From assembly GCF_027947535.2 (NCBI RefSeq), contig NZ_JAAGKO020000006.1, positions 1 through 64,000 on the forward strand: DNA of 64,000 nucleotides, in the 5' to 3' direction. Below, piece by piece: positions 50,888 through 59,202 of the stretch (positions within the stretch are counted from its first letter, which is position 1; each line of letters opens with the position of its first letter). The translations under genes were made by a program, and so were the position numbers. This DNA comes from Streptantibioticus silvisoli. GTDB lineage: Bacteria; Actinomycetota; Actinomycetes; Streptomycetales; Streptomycetaceae. The notes beneath the pieces are model-generated. The model was not told the DNA's origin, searched no databases, and worked only from the letters and a program-made list of their open reading frames with translations.

Positions 50888-51103
50888 TCAGTTCGGGGTG
50901 GCACCGCCCGCCGCACCAACGCGTTCGTCGCGTTCGTCGCGTTCGGAGAGACTGCCGAGGGTGCGCGAGTCGCGGTCCAACTGCCGTGCGAACCAACCCG
51001 GTTCGAGCCCGGCGCAGTGCGACCGGCTGGTTCGGACGATCACCTCGTCGGCGCAGTCCTTCGTGGGGCGCACGTCGCCGACCGGGAGTACTCCGATGTT
51101 CAT
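50888..51103 (-). CDS. small hypothetical protein
   Basis: A 71-residue frame starting MNIGVLPVGDVRPTKDCADE and continuing VIVRTSRSHCAGLEPGWFAR, with balanced composition in its first 50 residues. AGGA lies four bases before the ATG. The C-terminus is acidic-basic repeat (ERDERDERV) arising from a short DNA repeat. No family is recognised. It may be a real small gene or the remains of a larger one. Confidence 0.4.
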   Translation of the reverse strand: MNIGVLPVGDVRPTKDCADEVIVRTSRSHCAGLEPGWFARQLDRDSRTLGSLSERDERDERVGAAGGATPN

Positions 51104-51240
51104 GACGTCCTGTCAATTCGTCGCGACGATGGGCGAACTGAATCCCGGCGGGAGTCAAGCGTTCGTCTCGGTGGACGACGCACCGCCGAGTCGATGAAAC
51201 GCGGGCACTGCCGTCCATCGTCGCGGATCACCGGTCAACC

Positions 51241-51738
51241 TCAACGGCCGTCCGCTGGCAAGTAGTCTCCGGCCTTTTCTGCCGCCGTGGCCCCGACGTC
51301 ACGCGGGAGATCGAGCATCCGCCCGCGCCGGTGCCAGTTCGCGCCCCGGGAGATGTCGTGCTCGTCCTTCATCCACCCCAGTCCCACGCCGACGTCGAGA
51401 CGGCCGCCGCTGAGCACGTCGAGTGTGGTCAGCGTCCGGGCCAGGTGCGGTGGCTCCCAGTAGAAGGTGCTGAGCGTACTGGCGTTCAGCCGCACCCGGC
51501 TGGTCGCCGTCGCGGCGACGGTCCACAGCAGCACCGGATCGAGGCAGCGCTTCATCTGCGGCGGGTACGGCCGCTCCTTGCCCGGATGGACGCTGTGCAT
51601 GTCCACCGGCTGGACCAGGCGATCGCCGACCCACAGCGTGTCGTAGCCAAGGTCCTCGATCCCGCGGCAGAACGTACTCAGGCCGGCTGCGCCACTGACA
51701 GCGGGCCCGATGACGGGAAGTGTGAAACCAAGCTTCAT
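51241..51738 (-). pseudogene. truncated LLM-class (F420-type) flavin oxidoreductase
   Basis: A 165-codon frame whose first 145 residues match the N-terminal half of luciferase-like monooxygenases (MKLGFTLPVIGPAVSG, GYDTLWVGDRLVQP, LSTFYWEPPHLARTLTTLDVLSGGRLDVGVGLGWMKDEHD). Family members run about 290 residues; here the match stops after HRRGRMLD and an unrelated tail ending DYLPADGR leads to the stop. The substrate and half of the barrel are missing, so it is probably inactive. It follows an F420-reductase-like gene by 34 bases on the same strand, a natural functional pairing. Confidence 0.7.
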
Positions 51739-51772
51739 GGCGAGCCCCTTCGGTGTTCCGTCGACCGTCCGG

Positions 51773-52396
51773 TCAGACGGGAAGCTCGGTGATGCCCAGG
51801 GCGAAGTCCAGGTTCCCCACCCCGTGGTTGGCGAGGCCCACCGTGACCACGCCCGCTCCTTCCAGCCAGTGCGCCATCTTCAGGCCGCCGACGTCCAGCG
51901 GGCGCATCCCGAGGCTCTCGACGAACGCCGCCACACTCGCCTTGGCCCGCGCGTCGTCGCCGGCCAGGAAGACGTCGGGCCGGCCCTTCTCCAGGACGTG
52001 GCGGAAGACGGTGTTGAACGCCTTCACCACGCTGGCACCGGCCGGGACCGCTTTGGCGGCTTCCTGCGCGATCGAGGTCTCCTCGCGGTGGGCCAGCCCG
52101 TCGAAGGTGGAGTTGAAGGGGTTGCTGATGTCGACGACGACCTTGCCCGCGAGAGCGTCGCCGTACTGGGCGATGGCCGGCACGACGCCGTCGTACAGCA
52201 GGGCCACGATGACGATGTCCCCGGCCGGGGCGGTGCCCCATTCGCCTGTCGTGGTGCCGCTGCCGAGAGCCTGGGCCAGGTCGGCGGCCTTGGACCGGTC
52301 GCGGCCCATGACCTCGACGGTGTTGCCGCCCGTTATCGCCCGTGCGCCGATGGTGCGGGCCATGTTGCCGGTGCCGATGATGCTGATGCTGCTCAT
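51773..52396 (-). CDS. NADPH-dependent F420 reductase-like oxidoreductase
   Basis: A 207-residue Rossmann protein. ISIIGTGNMARTIGARAITGGNTVEVMGRD is the cofactor-binding strand-loop; VDISNPFNSTFD, VVKAFNTVFRHVL and DVFLAGDDARAKASVAAFVESLGMRPLDVG follow the order of F420:NADP reductases and related YcfH-type proteins. It may supply reduced F420 for LLM enzymes; the adjacent LLM gene is truncated. Divergent from a TetR gene, which probably controls it. Confidence 0.82.
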   Translation of the reverse strand: MSSISIIGTGNMARTIGARAITGGNTVEVMGRDRSKAADLAQALGSGTTTGEWGTAPAGDIVIVALLYDGVVPAIAQYGDALAGKVVVDISNPFNSTFDGLAHREETSIAQEAAKAVPAGASVVKAFNTVFRHVLEKGRPDVFLAGDDARAKASVAAFVESLGMRPLDVGGLKMAHWLEGAGVVTVGLANHGVGNLDFALGITELPV

Positions 52397-52576
52397 GAGA
52401 TGTCCTGCCCTGGTTGTGTGGGGTTCGGTTCGGATGGCGGTGGTGCCGCCGTCGGCTATATCGGTGGTGCCCTGTGGACCCGGGGCTACGGTGTTAAGTA
52501 AACCGCCCTGTGTGCTTACGGTACGGGGTGGGTGGCCCGTGCGCAACTATGTACACCGGTCGTTACCTGGCTGCGG

Positions 52577-52582
52577 TACGAT
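52577..52582 (+). promoter_or_regulatory. -10 element of a probable leaderless TetR transcript
   Basis: TACGAT ends six bases before the ATG at 52589. The GGAG between them is only two bases from the ATG, too close for ordinary use as a ribosome site. Confidence 0.4.
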
Positions 52583-52588
52583 GGAGCC

Positions 52589-53200
52589 ATGACGGAGTTG
52601 GAGAAGGGCCCCACGGGCCGCCGCCGCGGCCGGGGCGCCCGCGAGCGCATCCTCGGCGCGGCCCAGCAGCTGTTCCGCGAGCAGGGCATCAACCGCACCG
52701 GCATGAACGAGCTCTGCGCGGCGGCGGAGGTGTCCAAGCGCACGGCCTACCAGCACTTCACCGGCAAGGACGAACTCGTCGCCGAGTACCTGCGCCGGTT
52801 CGACCCCTCCGTTCTGCCGGGCGTGTTCGACCGCACCGACCTCACGCCCCGCGAACGGCTCCTCGCCGCCTTCGACATCCCTCCCGGCACCCCGCTGTGC
52901 CCCTACATCGGCGCCGCCGTCGAACTCCACGACCCCCAGCACCCCGCATCCCGGTACGCGAGCGACTACAAGAAGGCGGTCGCCGCGCGGCTCGCCGACA
53001 CCGCCCGCGAAGCCGGTGCCGCCGACCCCGAGCGGCTCGGCGAGCAGCTCGCGCTGCTCATCGATGGCGCCGCAGCCCGCACCCGGGTCCTCGATGCCGA
53101 TGCCTTCCCCACCGCCGCCGCCATCGCCGCCGTCCTCATCGACAACGCTCTCCCCGCGACTACGGGCCACGACCGCCGACGGGAAGAACTGTCGAGCTGA
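52589..53200 (+). CDS. TetR-family regulator
   Basis: A 203-residue TetR protein with HTH ILGAAQQLFREQGINRTGMNELCAAAEVSKRTAYQHFTGKDELVAEYL. The ligand domain has TPLCPYIGAAVELHDPQHPASRY. Divergent from the F420-reductase-like gene with about 190 bases between starts. No perfect operator palindrome was found there; GGTGTTAAGTAAACC near 52489 is a weak candidate. Convergent with the StrR-like gene. Confidence 0.87.
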   Translation: MTELEKGPTGRRRGRGARERILGAAQQLFREQGINRTGMNELCAAAEVSKRTAYQHFTGKDELVAEYLRRFDPSVLPGVFDRTDLTPRERLLAAFDIPPGTPLCPYIGAAVELHDPQHPASRYASDYKKAVAARLADTAREAGAADPERLGEQLALLIDGAAARTRVLDADAFPTAAAIAAVLIDNALPATTGHDRRREELSS

Positions 53201-53260
53201 CCCGGCACTCCGGCCGGGCCGAACCATGTCCGCGTTAATTGATGCGCCGTCACATCACAC

Positions 53261-54313
53261 TCAACGGCGGGGAATCGCCGTCGGATTGCCGTTGGCCTGT
53301 TCGAGTTCCTCCCCGAACTGGCGCAGGACGTCGGCGTATCCGTGCATCAGCTCGGCGAGCGGGCCGAGGCAGTGCGCCGGAACCGTGGTGAGGATGCGCT
53401 GGCGGCGCTGGGCGGTGGCCGTGCAGATGCTGAGCAGCCGCAGGACCTCGCGTCCGGTGTCGTTGAACCGCAGTGCGGGATCCCGGCGCAGCCGGAGGAG
53501 CGTCTCCGTCAGCCCGGCGAGAGACCTGCCTTCGCCGTCCGGCCCCTCGTGGGCGCGGGACATCGCGGGAGCGGAACGATCCATCCGGCACTCCCCGGCC
53601 CGCCGTCCGCGGGGTACGGGGTCGACCCCGCGGCGCAGGCGGTCGCGGACGTCCGCCACGGTGGCGGGGGAGATGCCGGCCGCGGCGGCCACCTGGCGCA
53701 GGGTGGCGGTGGGATTCGCCCTGATGAACTCACTCGCCCGCTCCCGGCCGATCGCGCGGTCGACCGGTCGCAGGCGGCCGTCGCGCCCGATGCGCACCGC
53801 CGGCCGGTCGCCGGCGGGGGTGGCTCGGCGTCTCAGCGCGGCCACCGCACTGGCCGACATCCCCGCGACGGTGGCCACGGCGCGGTCGGACCACGCCGGG
53901 TGGGCGGTCAGGATGCGCCGGGCGGCGCTGACGCGGTCCACGACCGAAAGCGGCAGCCCGTTCGTGGTGTTCACCGAGACGGACAGCAGGAACGCCTCGT
54001 CCTGACTCCCGCCGAAGACGTACGCCGGTATGCGCTCCCTGCCCTGGAGCAGCGCGGCCCGGACGCGGTGCGCGCCGTCGATGACCGCCAGGGTCGGCGC
54101 ATGGACGGTGATCGGCGGCAGGGGCGATTCCAGGTTGGCGAGCAGCCGGACATGGTTGTCGTCCAGGCCGGAAACGCGCGGAGAGTCATCCCAGGTGAGC
54201 GAACCGATGGCCAGTAATCGCACGGGAGACGTGTGGATCTCTTGCAGGTGCGAGGCGATTCGGCGAAGGAAGTCGGCTCCGCCATCGATGGTCACACCAT
54301 CGTCTTGGGACAT
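53261..54313 (-). CDS. StrR-like pathway-specific transcriptional activator
   Basis: A 350-residue protein, the same length as StrR. The N-terminal ParB-like domain has LAVIDGAHRVRAALLQGRERIPAYVFGG; an HTH follows in RAVATVAGMSASAVAALRRR and RQVAAAAGISPATVADVRDRLRRG, features shared by StrR, NovG and related activators of antibiotic clusters. GAGGAG lies five bases before the ATG; an in-frame ATG at 54388 is a weaker option. Leu33 is a TTA codon (54217-54215), the classic bldA control point. It lies at the border of the radical SAM/ACP cluster, and a StrR-type inverted repeat at 55117-55144 sits upstream on its side. Confidence 0.8.
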   Translation of the reverse strand: MSQDDGVTIDGGADFLRRIASHLQEIHTSPVRLLAIGSLTWDDSPRVSGLDDNHVRLLANLESPLPPITVHAPTLAVIDGAHRVRAALLQGRERIPAYVFGGSQDEAFLLSVSVNTTNGLPLSVVDRVSAARRILTAHPAWSDRAVATVAGMSASAVAALRRRATPAGDRPAVRIGRDGRLRPVDRAIGRERASEFIRANPTATLRQVAAAAGISPATVADVRDRLRRGVDPVPRGRRAGECRMDRSAPAMSRAHEGPDGEGRSLAGLTETLLRLRRDPALRFNDTGREVLRLLSICTATAQRRQRILTTVPAHCLGPLAELMHGYADVLRQFGEELEQANGNPTAIPRR

Positions 54314-55571
54314 CGGTGCTCCTCGGAGAAGTAAGATCATTCGGCCGGCTGCTTTCGGCCGACCCGCTACTTTCCGCCGTGGCATTGCCACACCTTCTGT
54401 TCGTCCCGTTTTTCCGCCGAGGGGGCCGACGTTCCGGCGACCGCGCGCGTGACAACCTGAACCCGTTACGGCCGGAGGGTCCACCGGCGCAGCACTGAAT
54501 GCCGCGCCATGGGTGCGATCGCGCCGAGGGCTCGGTCCGAGTTCCGTCGAAGTGGGGGGCGGTGGTGCGGGCCAGCGTTTCAGGGTCGGCTGTGAGCGCC
54601 AATCGCGCAATACCAAGAAGTCGCAATGCGCAGATTGGCCGAAATCGACTTCTCCTGACCGGTGGGCGCTCCGCGCATTCGATCGCATGGTGGTCCCGTG
54701 ACGCGGCGGCCTCGGAATTTCGGGCCTGCCGGCACGGCTCATGATCGGGGTTTGCCCTCTTGCGCTCCCGGCCCCCGCCCCGCCCCAGCACCGGCTCCGC
54801 CCGCGCCCCTTCTCCGGTCCCCGGCCCGGCACCGGCTCCGGCACCGGCGCCCGCTCCCGGCTCCGCCCTCGCCCCGCCCCGGTCGTCGTCGCCGCTTCCG
54901 CCCACGTCGCCGCTTCCGCCCACGTCGCCGTTCCCGACCCCGCCCGACGTATTCCGGCGAATGTCCTCACCGGGCACGCACGCCCCAAGGGGCACACCTC
55001 ATTGGCCGAATCGCCGCGCGCGACCGCGTCAACCCCCTGCTATCGGGGCACACCATCGCCGGCGGTGATTATCCGCTGTTTCGGCAGGTTGCCGCTCTCC
55101 GGTGCCTGCGAGAGGCGTTCAACTGTCCGGGCGATCAGTTGAACAACCGTTCCGGCGTACCCGTTCGTCCGGCGCGGGCAAACCGAAGAAAATCCCGGTG
55201 TGCGTATGCGTATGCAGGCGCGTGTGCGGGTGCTCAGGATTTCGGGAAAGGCGGTGCTGCTGATCTTCGGGGCGCCGTGGGAATCCGCCGAAGAGGCATC
55301 GGAAATCGCCGAGCGCGGCCCGGTCAGGCAGGCGGCATGGTCGTCGTCATCCCCGGCACGACGAATCCAGATCACCTGCGCGCCACCCTCAATCCTCCCC
55401 GGCCCGCGACGGTGAACTCCCACGGAGCAACTGCCGCACATCGATGGCCGGTTCGCCGGGCTGGCCCGCCTCCGTCCGGCGGCGCCTCGTCCGGTGCGCG
55501 GCAACAAGCCGGCAGCGCAGGCCGGTTCACCGGTCGGCCCGCCGCCGGTGCAGCTGCACGGGGCGGCCGGT
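54314..55571. other. long gene-free region with StrR-like site and simple repeats
   Basis: About 1.26 kb with no supported gene lies between the regulator and the condensation gene. From 54770 to 54950 it is C-rich low complexity (GCACCGGCTCCGGC and CGCTTCCGCCCACGTCGC repeats). Minus-strand frames there give Gly-Ala or Gly-Asp runs that look non-genuine. The AT-richer 54300-54700 part adjoins the regulator start. Confidence 0.5.
55068..55144 (-). promoter_or_regulatory. StrR-like activator site and -10 element
   Basis: GTTCAACTG (55117-55125) and CAGTTGAAC (55136-55144) are perfect inverted arms separated by 10 bases. StrR sites follow GTTCGACTG, about 11 bases, CAGTCGAAC, so this differs by one base per arm and one base of spacing. 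On the minus strand GATAAT (55073-55068) lies 44 bases downstream, consistent with an activated promoter reading toward the regulator gene. Confidence 0.55.
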
Positions 55572-57047
55572 TCAGCCGGAACCGCGCACGGTGCGGGCGA
55601 TGTTGTCGACGTGGTCACGGAGGAAGTCGTCGGCCCACGCGTCGCTGTAGAGGTCGGACCGCACGCGCAGCTCGACCACCGGGCCGGTGCCGGTGTGGCG
55701 GACGAGGACGCGGATGCCGCCGCGCGGTACCTCGTCGCGCGGGACGCGGATCTGCTCCACCACGAGATCGGCGACGTCGCGGGTTTGAACAGCCGTGCCG
55801 TCGGTGACGTCGAAGTTGACGTAGTGCGGGACGTGCCGCAGTCCGGCCCGGTGCCTGGCGCCGTACTGGAGGGGATTGAGCGCCTTGGTGATGAGGGCGT
55901 GGGGGAGTTCCTGGTGGCGCAGGGCGGCGAAGATGACGGCGTTCTCGCGCCTGGCCAGCTCCAGCAGCGGTGCCTCGCCGGACACGTCGGTCCGCAGGAC
56001 GCACGGGGTGGCGAAGTAGCCGACGGTGTCAGCGATCTGACGGTTCATCCGGTTGGCCAGCGACCCCATGATGGCGACGTCGCCGGCCCGCTCCGGTCCC
56101 ATCCCGGCGGCCCGGCGCCGGTCCCTGATGACCGCCTTCAGGCAGGCCGCGTAGACGGCGGAGGGCGTCACGCGGTGGGCGCGCGACGTGGTCCGCAGCG
56201 CCCGCCGGGTGTCGTCGTCGAGCGCGGTCCGCCGCACGACGAGCCGCGGCACGCCGCCGCCGGCCGCCGGATCGGTGAGCCCCGAGGCCGGAATGGGGTC
56301 GACGCCGTCAAGAGTGGTCCGCCAGTGGGAGATCAGCCGCCGCAGGGTCTCCCCGCTCAGGTGGGCGCGTTCGGAGGCGGCGAAGTCGGCGAACTGGAGC
56401 GGCAGCTGCGGCAGTTGGGCCGGCCGGCCGGCGTGCCGGGCGGCGTAGAGGGCCAGCAGGTCGTTGCGCAGGATGTCGCAGGACAGCCCGTCCGCGACGA
56501 GGTGGTCGACGACGACGGCCAGCAGATGCCACCGCGGGGACAAGGTGACGACGTCCACCCGGAACAGCGGTCCGGTCGCCAGGTGGAAGGGCCGGGACGC
56601 CGCCTCGGTCAGCAGGCCGATCCCCCGCTCGCGAAGGCGCGCGTCGCTGTCGACCTCGCCGTCGCCCGTGCCCCCGCTGTTGCCTGTGCCCCCGCTCCCG
56701 CCGTCTCCCTCGCCCTCGCCCTCACGGTCTCCGTCGTCGCGCGGTCCGGCGGACGAGAGGTCGTGCTCGGTGATGTCGACCGCCTGCTCGGGCGGCAGGA
56801 ACCGCAGGACGGGCTGCCCGTCGCCGCCCTGCGGGAAGACCGTGCGCAGGCTTTCGTGACGTTCCGTCACCTCGCCGACGCACCGCCGCATCAGGGCGAC
56901 GTCGAGCGGGCCGGTGATCTCCAGGCCGAAGGTGAGCGTGTTGTTGGGGAAGTGGTCGTCCCGGCCGGTCAGCAGCCGTTCCTCCTGGGTGAAGGAGGGC
57001 AGGAGTCGCCCGCCGCGGTCCGCCGGGGCCATCCGCATTCTCAGCAC
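55572..57047 (-). CDS. free-standing condensation-domain protein
   Basis: A 491-residue NRPS-type condensation or acyltransferase protein. The His motif HHxxxDG appears as DHLVADG (first His replaced by Asp, catalytic second His kept). N-terminal FTQEERLLTG and C-terminal MGSLANRMNRQIADTVGYFATPCVLRTD match condensation motifs. A Gly/Asp/Glu-rich low-complexity insert (about residues 100-130) is unusual. GTG at 57047 follows GAGGAG at six bases and overlaps the glycosyltransferase stop by seven bases. Last gene of the operon; it could join a carrier-bound acyl or aminoacyl group from the ACP to an amine or sugar. Confidence 0.83.
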   Translation of the reverse strand: MLRMRMAPADRGGRLLPSFTQEERLLTGRDDHFPNNTLTFGLEITGPLDVALMRRCVGEVTERHESLRTVFPQGGDGQPVLRFLPPEQAVDITEHDLSSAGPRDDGDREGEGEGDGGSGGTGNSGGTGDGEVDSDARLRERGIGLLTEAASRPFHLATGPLFRVDVVTLSPRWHLLAVVVDHLVADGLSCDILRNDLLALYAARHAGRPAQLPQLPLQFADFAASERAHLSGETLRRLISHWRTTLDGVDPIPASGLTDPAAGGGVPRLVVRRTALDDDTRRALRTTSRAHRVTPSAVYAACLKAVIRDRRRAAGMGPERAGDVAIMGSLANRMNRQIADTVGYFATPCVLRTDVSGEAPLLELARRENAVIFAALRHQELPHALITKALNPLQYGARHRAGLRHVPHYVNFDVTDGTAVQTRDVADLVVEQIRVPRDEVPRGGIRVLVRHTGTGPVVELRVRSDLYSDAWADDFLRDHVDNIARTVRGSG

Positions 57048-58150
57048 GGTCCGCTCCTCCCGCCGGCCGGTACCCCGGTCCCCGCCCCGGCGAGGTGGGC
57101 CGCCAGGTCGCGCGGCCCGTCCACCGCGCGCAGCAGGTTGCGGTGCAGCCGGGCCAGGGTCTCGCGGTCGAAGCCGGTCGCGCGCCACGCCTCGTAGGTG
57201 ATGCCGTGGCCGAGCGCGCACCACAGTTCCGCGTTCCGCGCCTCGTGGTCGCCGACCGGTTCCAGCAGGACGAGCGGGGTCGCGGACCACAGGGAGTCCA
57301 GCAGGGTGCCGCCGCCCGGCTTGCTGACGATCGCCTCGGCCCGTGCCGCCAGGTCGAACGACGGATGCCGGCCGGCCCCGCGCGTGTACCGCACCGGCTC
57401 CCGGCCGCTCCACCCCGCGGGTACCTGGGCGAGCGGCGGATAGCCGTCGTCGTGCCAGGGGTGCCAGTCCGGGTCCATGGCGAAGTACCGCACCCCTGAG
57501 CGCTGTTGGGAGGGAACGTCGTGCGGTTCGTGGACGACGAGGTCCACCGCGTGGCCGTGCTCCAGCAGTTCCTGCGCCCGTTCCCGGTACGTGCCCATGC
57601 CCCAGCCGCCACCGTGCACCAGCAGCCGGCGCGGCCGTTCGGTCCACGGCACCGGGGGACCGCCGACCGGGATCGTCCACGGCACCGTCCCGTGTTCGGC
57701 GCTCGCCAGCCACACCTGCGTCGCGCCGCCCGCGGTCAGGTCGGCCCGGCGGAAGGACGGCGAAACGGCCGAGTCCACATGGCAGATGACGACGCGCGGC
57801 CGGTCCGCCCGCGTGCCCAGGGCGCGTTCCAGGACGGGCAGCCAGAAGCCGGAGAACACCACCAGCGTCTCCACGCCGGTCCGCCTCCAGCGGCGTCCGA
57901 GTTCCTCCGCCGCCTCGTCCGGTATCGCGGTGGTCGGGTCGGCGGCGATGCGCTGGCCCGCGCGGGCGAACCGGATGTCACGGTGGAAGTGGCCGCGGGA
58001 GCGTTCGATGCCCCGCAGCCGCTCCGGCGGTAACAGGCGTTCCAGCACCAGCGTCTCGGCGCGCACTCCCCGGTCCCGCAACCGGTCGGCGAGCAGCAGG
58101 CCGGGGGTGTGCACCCCCAGGGCCACGCCCGAGGTCAGTACCGCGATCAC
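57041..58150 (-). CDS. GT-B glycosyltransferase
   Basis: A 369-residue protein resembling MurG/UGT-type GT-B enzymes: IAVLTSGVALGVHTPGLLLADRLRDRG at the N-terminus, RLLVHGGGWGMGTY in the linker and AEAIVSKPGGGTLLDSLWSATPLVLLEPVGDHEARNAE as the donor-sugar binding region. Probably transfers a nucleotide-activated sugar to the pathway product. GTG at 58150 overlaps the kinase stop by GTGA, and its own stop overlaps the condensation gene. Confidence 0.8.
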   Translation of the reverse strand: MIAVLTSGVALGVHTPGLLLADRLRDRGVRAETLVLERLLPPERLRGIERSRGHFHRDIRFARAGQRIAADPTTAIPDEAAEELGRRWRRTGVETLVVFSGFWLPVLERALGTRADRPRVVICHVDSAVSPSFRRADLTAGGATQVWLASAEHGTVPWTIPVGGPPVPWTERPRRLLVHGGGWGMGTYRERAQELLEHGHAVDLVVHEPHDVPSQQRSGVRYFAMDPDWHPWHDDGYPPLAQVPAGWSGREPVRYTRGAGRHPSFDLAARAEAIVSKPGGGTLLDSLWSATPLVLLEPVGDHEARNAELWCALGHGITYEAWRATGFDRETLARLHRNLLRAVDGPRDLAAHLAGAGTGVPAGGRSGPC

Positions 58151-59202
58151 GCGCCGCCTCCGCTCGGTGCGGCGAGCACGTTCAGGGCCGCCTCCAGCGC
58201 CGGGTACACCAGGGTCCGCGTGCGGGCCGCCTCGAGCGGGGTGAAGCGGCGGGGCACCGTCTCGGTGAGCATGATCAGGTAGAGGTAGCAGCGGTACAGC
58301 GCCAGCCGGGTGCGGGCCGCCTCGTCGTCGGGGATCGTGCCGCCGGCCGCCCGGTAGCCGGCGGTGAAGTGCGGGTCGTCCTCGGCGCGGTCGAAGAGCC
58401 GCAGCGAGGGGAGGTCCGCCAGCGGATCGCCCCAGAACATCCGCTCCCCGTCCACGATGCCGCTGACCCGCCGGGCGCCCGGCGCGCCCTGGAGCAGGAC
58501 GTTGCCCTCCCACAGGTCGAAATGGACGGCGACGGGGACCGTCACCTCCTCCAGCGCCCAGGACCCGGCGGCCATCAGCGCCTCGATGTCCGGCAGGGGC
58601 CGGGGCAACCGGGGGCCGAACCGCTGCGCGTCCGCCACGAGCGCGCGGGTCATGGCCGTGAACGCCTGCCGCCACGAGGCGTCCAGCGGCGCGACCGACT
58701 CGGCGGGATAACCGAAGGCCGGCCCGGTGACCGTGTGCGCCCGGGCCACGATCCCGCCGAGTCGCGTACGCAGCGCCCGCCGTTCGCGTTCTTCGACCTC
58801 GTCGGCGAGGGAGGCCCAGGACTCGCCCGGCAGCACCGACATCAGCAGGAACGCCCTGCCCTGCGCTCCCGGGGGCGTCCCGCCCTGCGCTCCCGGCGCA
58901 GCCCCGGCGTCGTCCTGGTGGAGGACGGTCGGCATCGGCCCGGCCCCGGACGGCCCGACGGCGCGGTAGTAGACGGCCTCGCCCCGCAGCAGGTCGGTCT
59001 CGTACCGCAGGCACGGGAGGTCCGCCGGGGGCGCCACCTTCAGCATCAGCGGCGGCCGGGCGGTGAAGGTGACCCGGTACAGGTCGTTGTAGCCGTTGTG
59101 GGACATGGCCCGCGCGTCGGTCACCTCCCCGTCGACACCGGCGCGGTCCAGGTGGTGCCGTACCAGTCGGCCGGTCTCGTCTCGCACGTCAGAGGAGGGC
59201 AT
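58147..59202 (-). CDS. aminoglycoside-phosphotransferase-family kinase
   Basis: A 351-residue APH/choline-kinase-fold protein. The Brenner-type catalytic loop reads VHFDLWEGNVLL (H-x-D-x4-N) and the metal Asp lies in SGIVDGERMFWGDPLADL. The N-terminal lobe has SHNGYNDLYRV and LMLKVAP (ATP Lys). It may phosphorylate a sugar or amino-sugar intermediate, or give self-resistance by inactivating the product. The start overlaps the oxidoreductase stop by 14 bases; coupled on both sides. Confidence 0.8.
   Translation of the reverse strand: MPSSDVRDETGRLVRHHLDRAGVDGEVTDARAMSHNGYNDLYRVTFTARPPLMLKVAPPADLPCLRYETDLLRGEAVYYRAVGPSGAGPMPTVLHQDDAGAAPGAQGGTPPGAQGRAFLLMSVLPGESWASLADEVEERERRALRTRLGGIVARAHTVTGPAFGYPAESVAPLDASWRQAFTAMTRALVADAQRFGPRLPRPLPDIEALMAAGSWALEEVTVPVAVHFDLWEGNVLLQGAPGARRVSGIVDGERMFWGDPLADLPSLRLFDRAEDDPHFTAGYRAAGGTIPDDEAARTRLALYRCYLYLIMLTETVPRRFTPLEAARTRTLVYPALEAALNVLAAPSGGGA

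Noticed and set aside
54186-54995. Minus-strand ORF rich in Gly-Asp and Gly-Ala repeats
   Set aside because: Its repeats come from simple DNA repeats and it runs into the regulator gene in another frame.
55200-55415. 71-codon plus-strand ORF next to the StrR-like site
   Set aside because: No ribosome site and Arg/Ser-rich composition; the inverted repeat is better explained by a promoter on the other strand.
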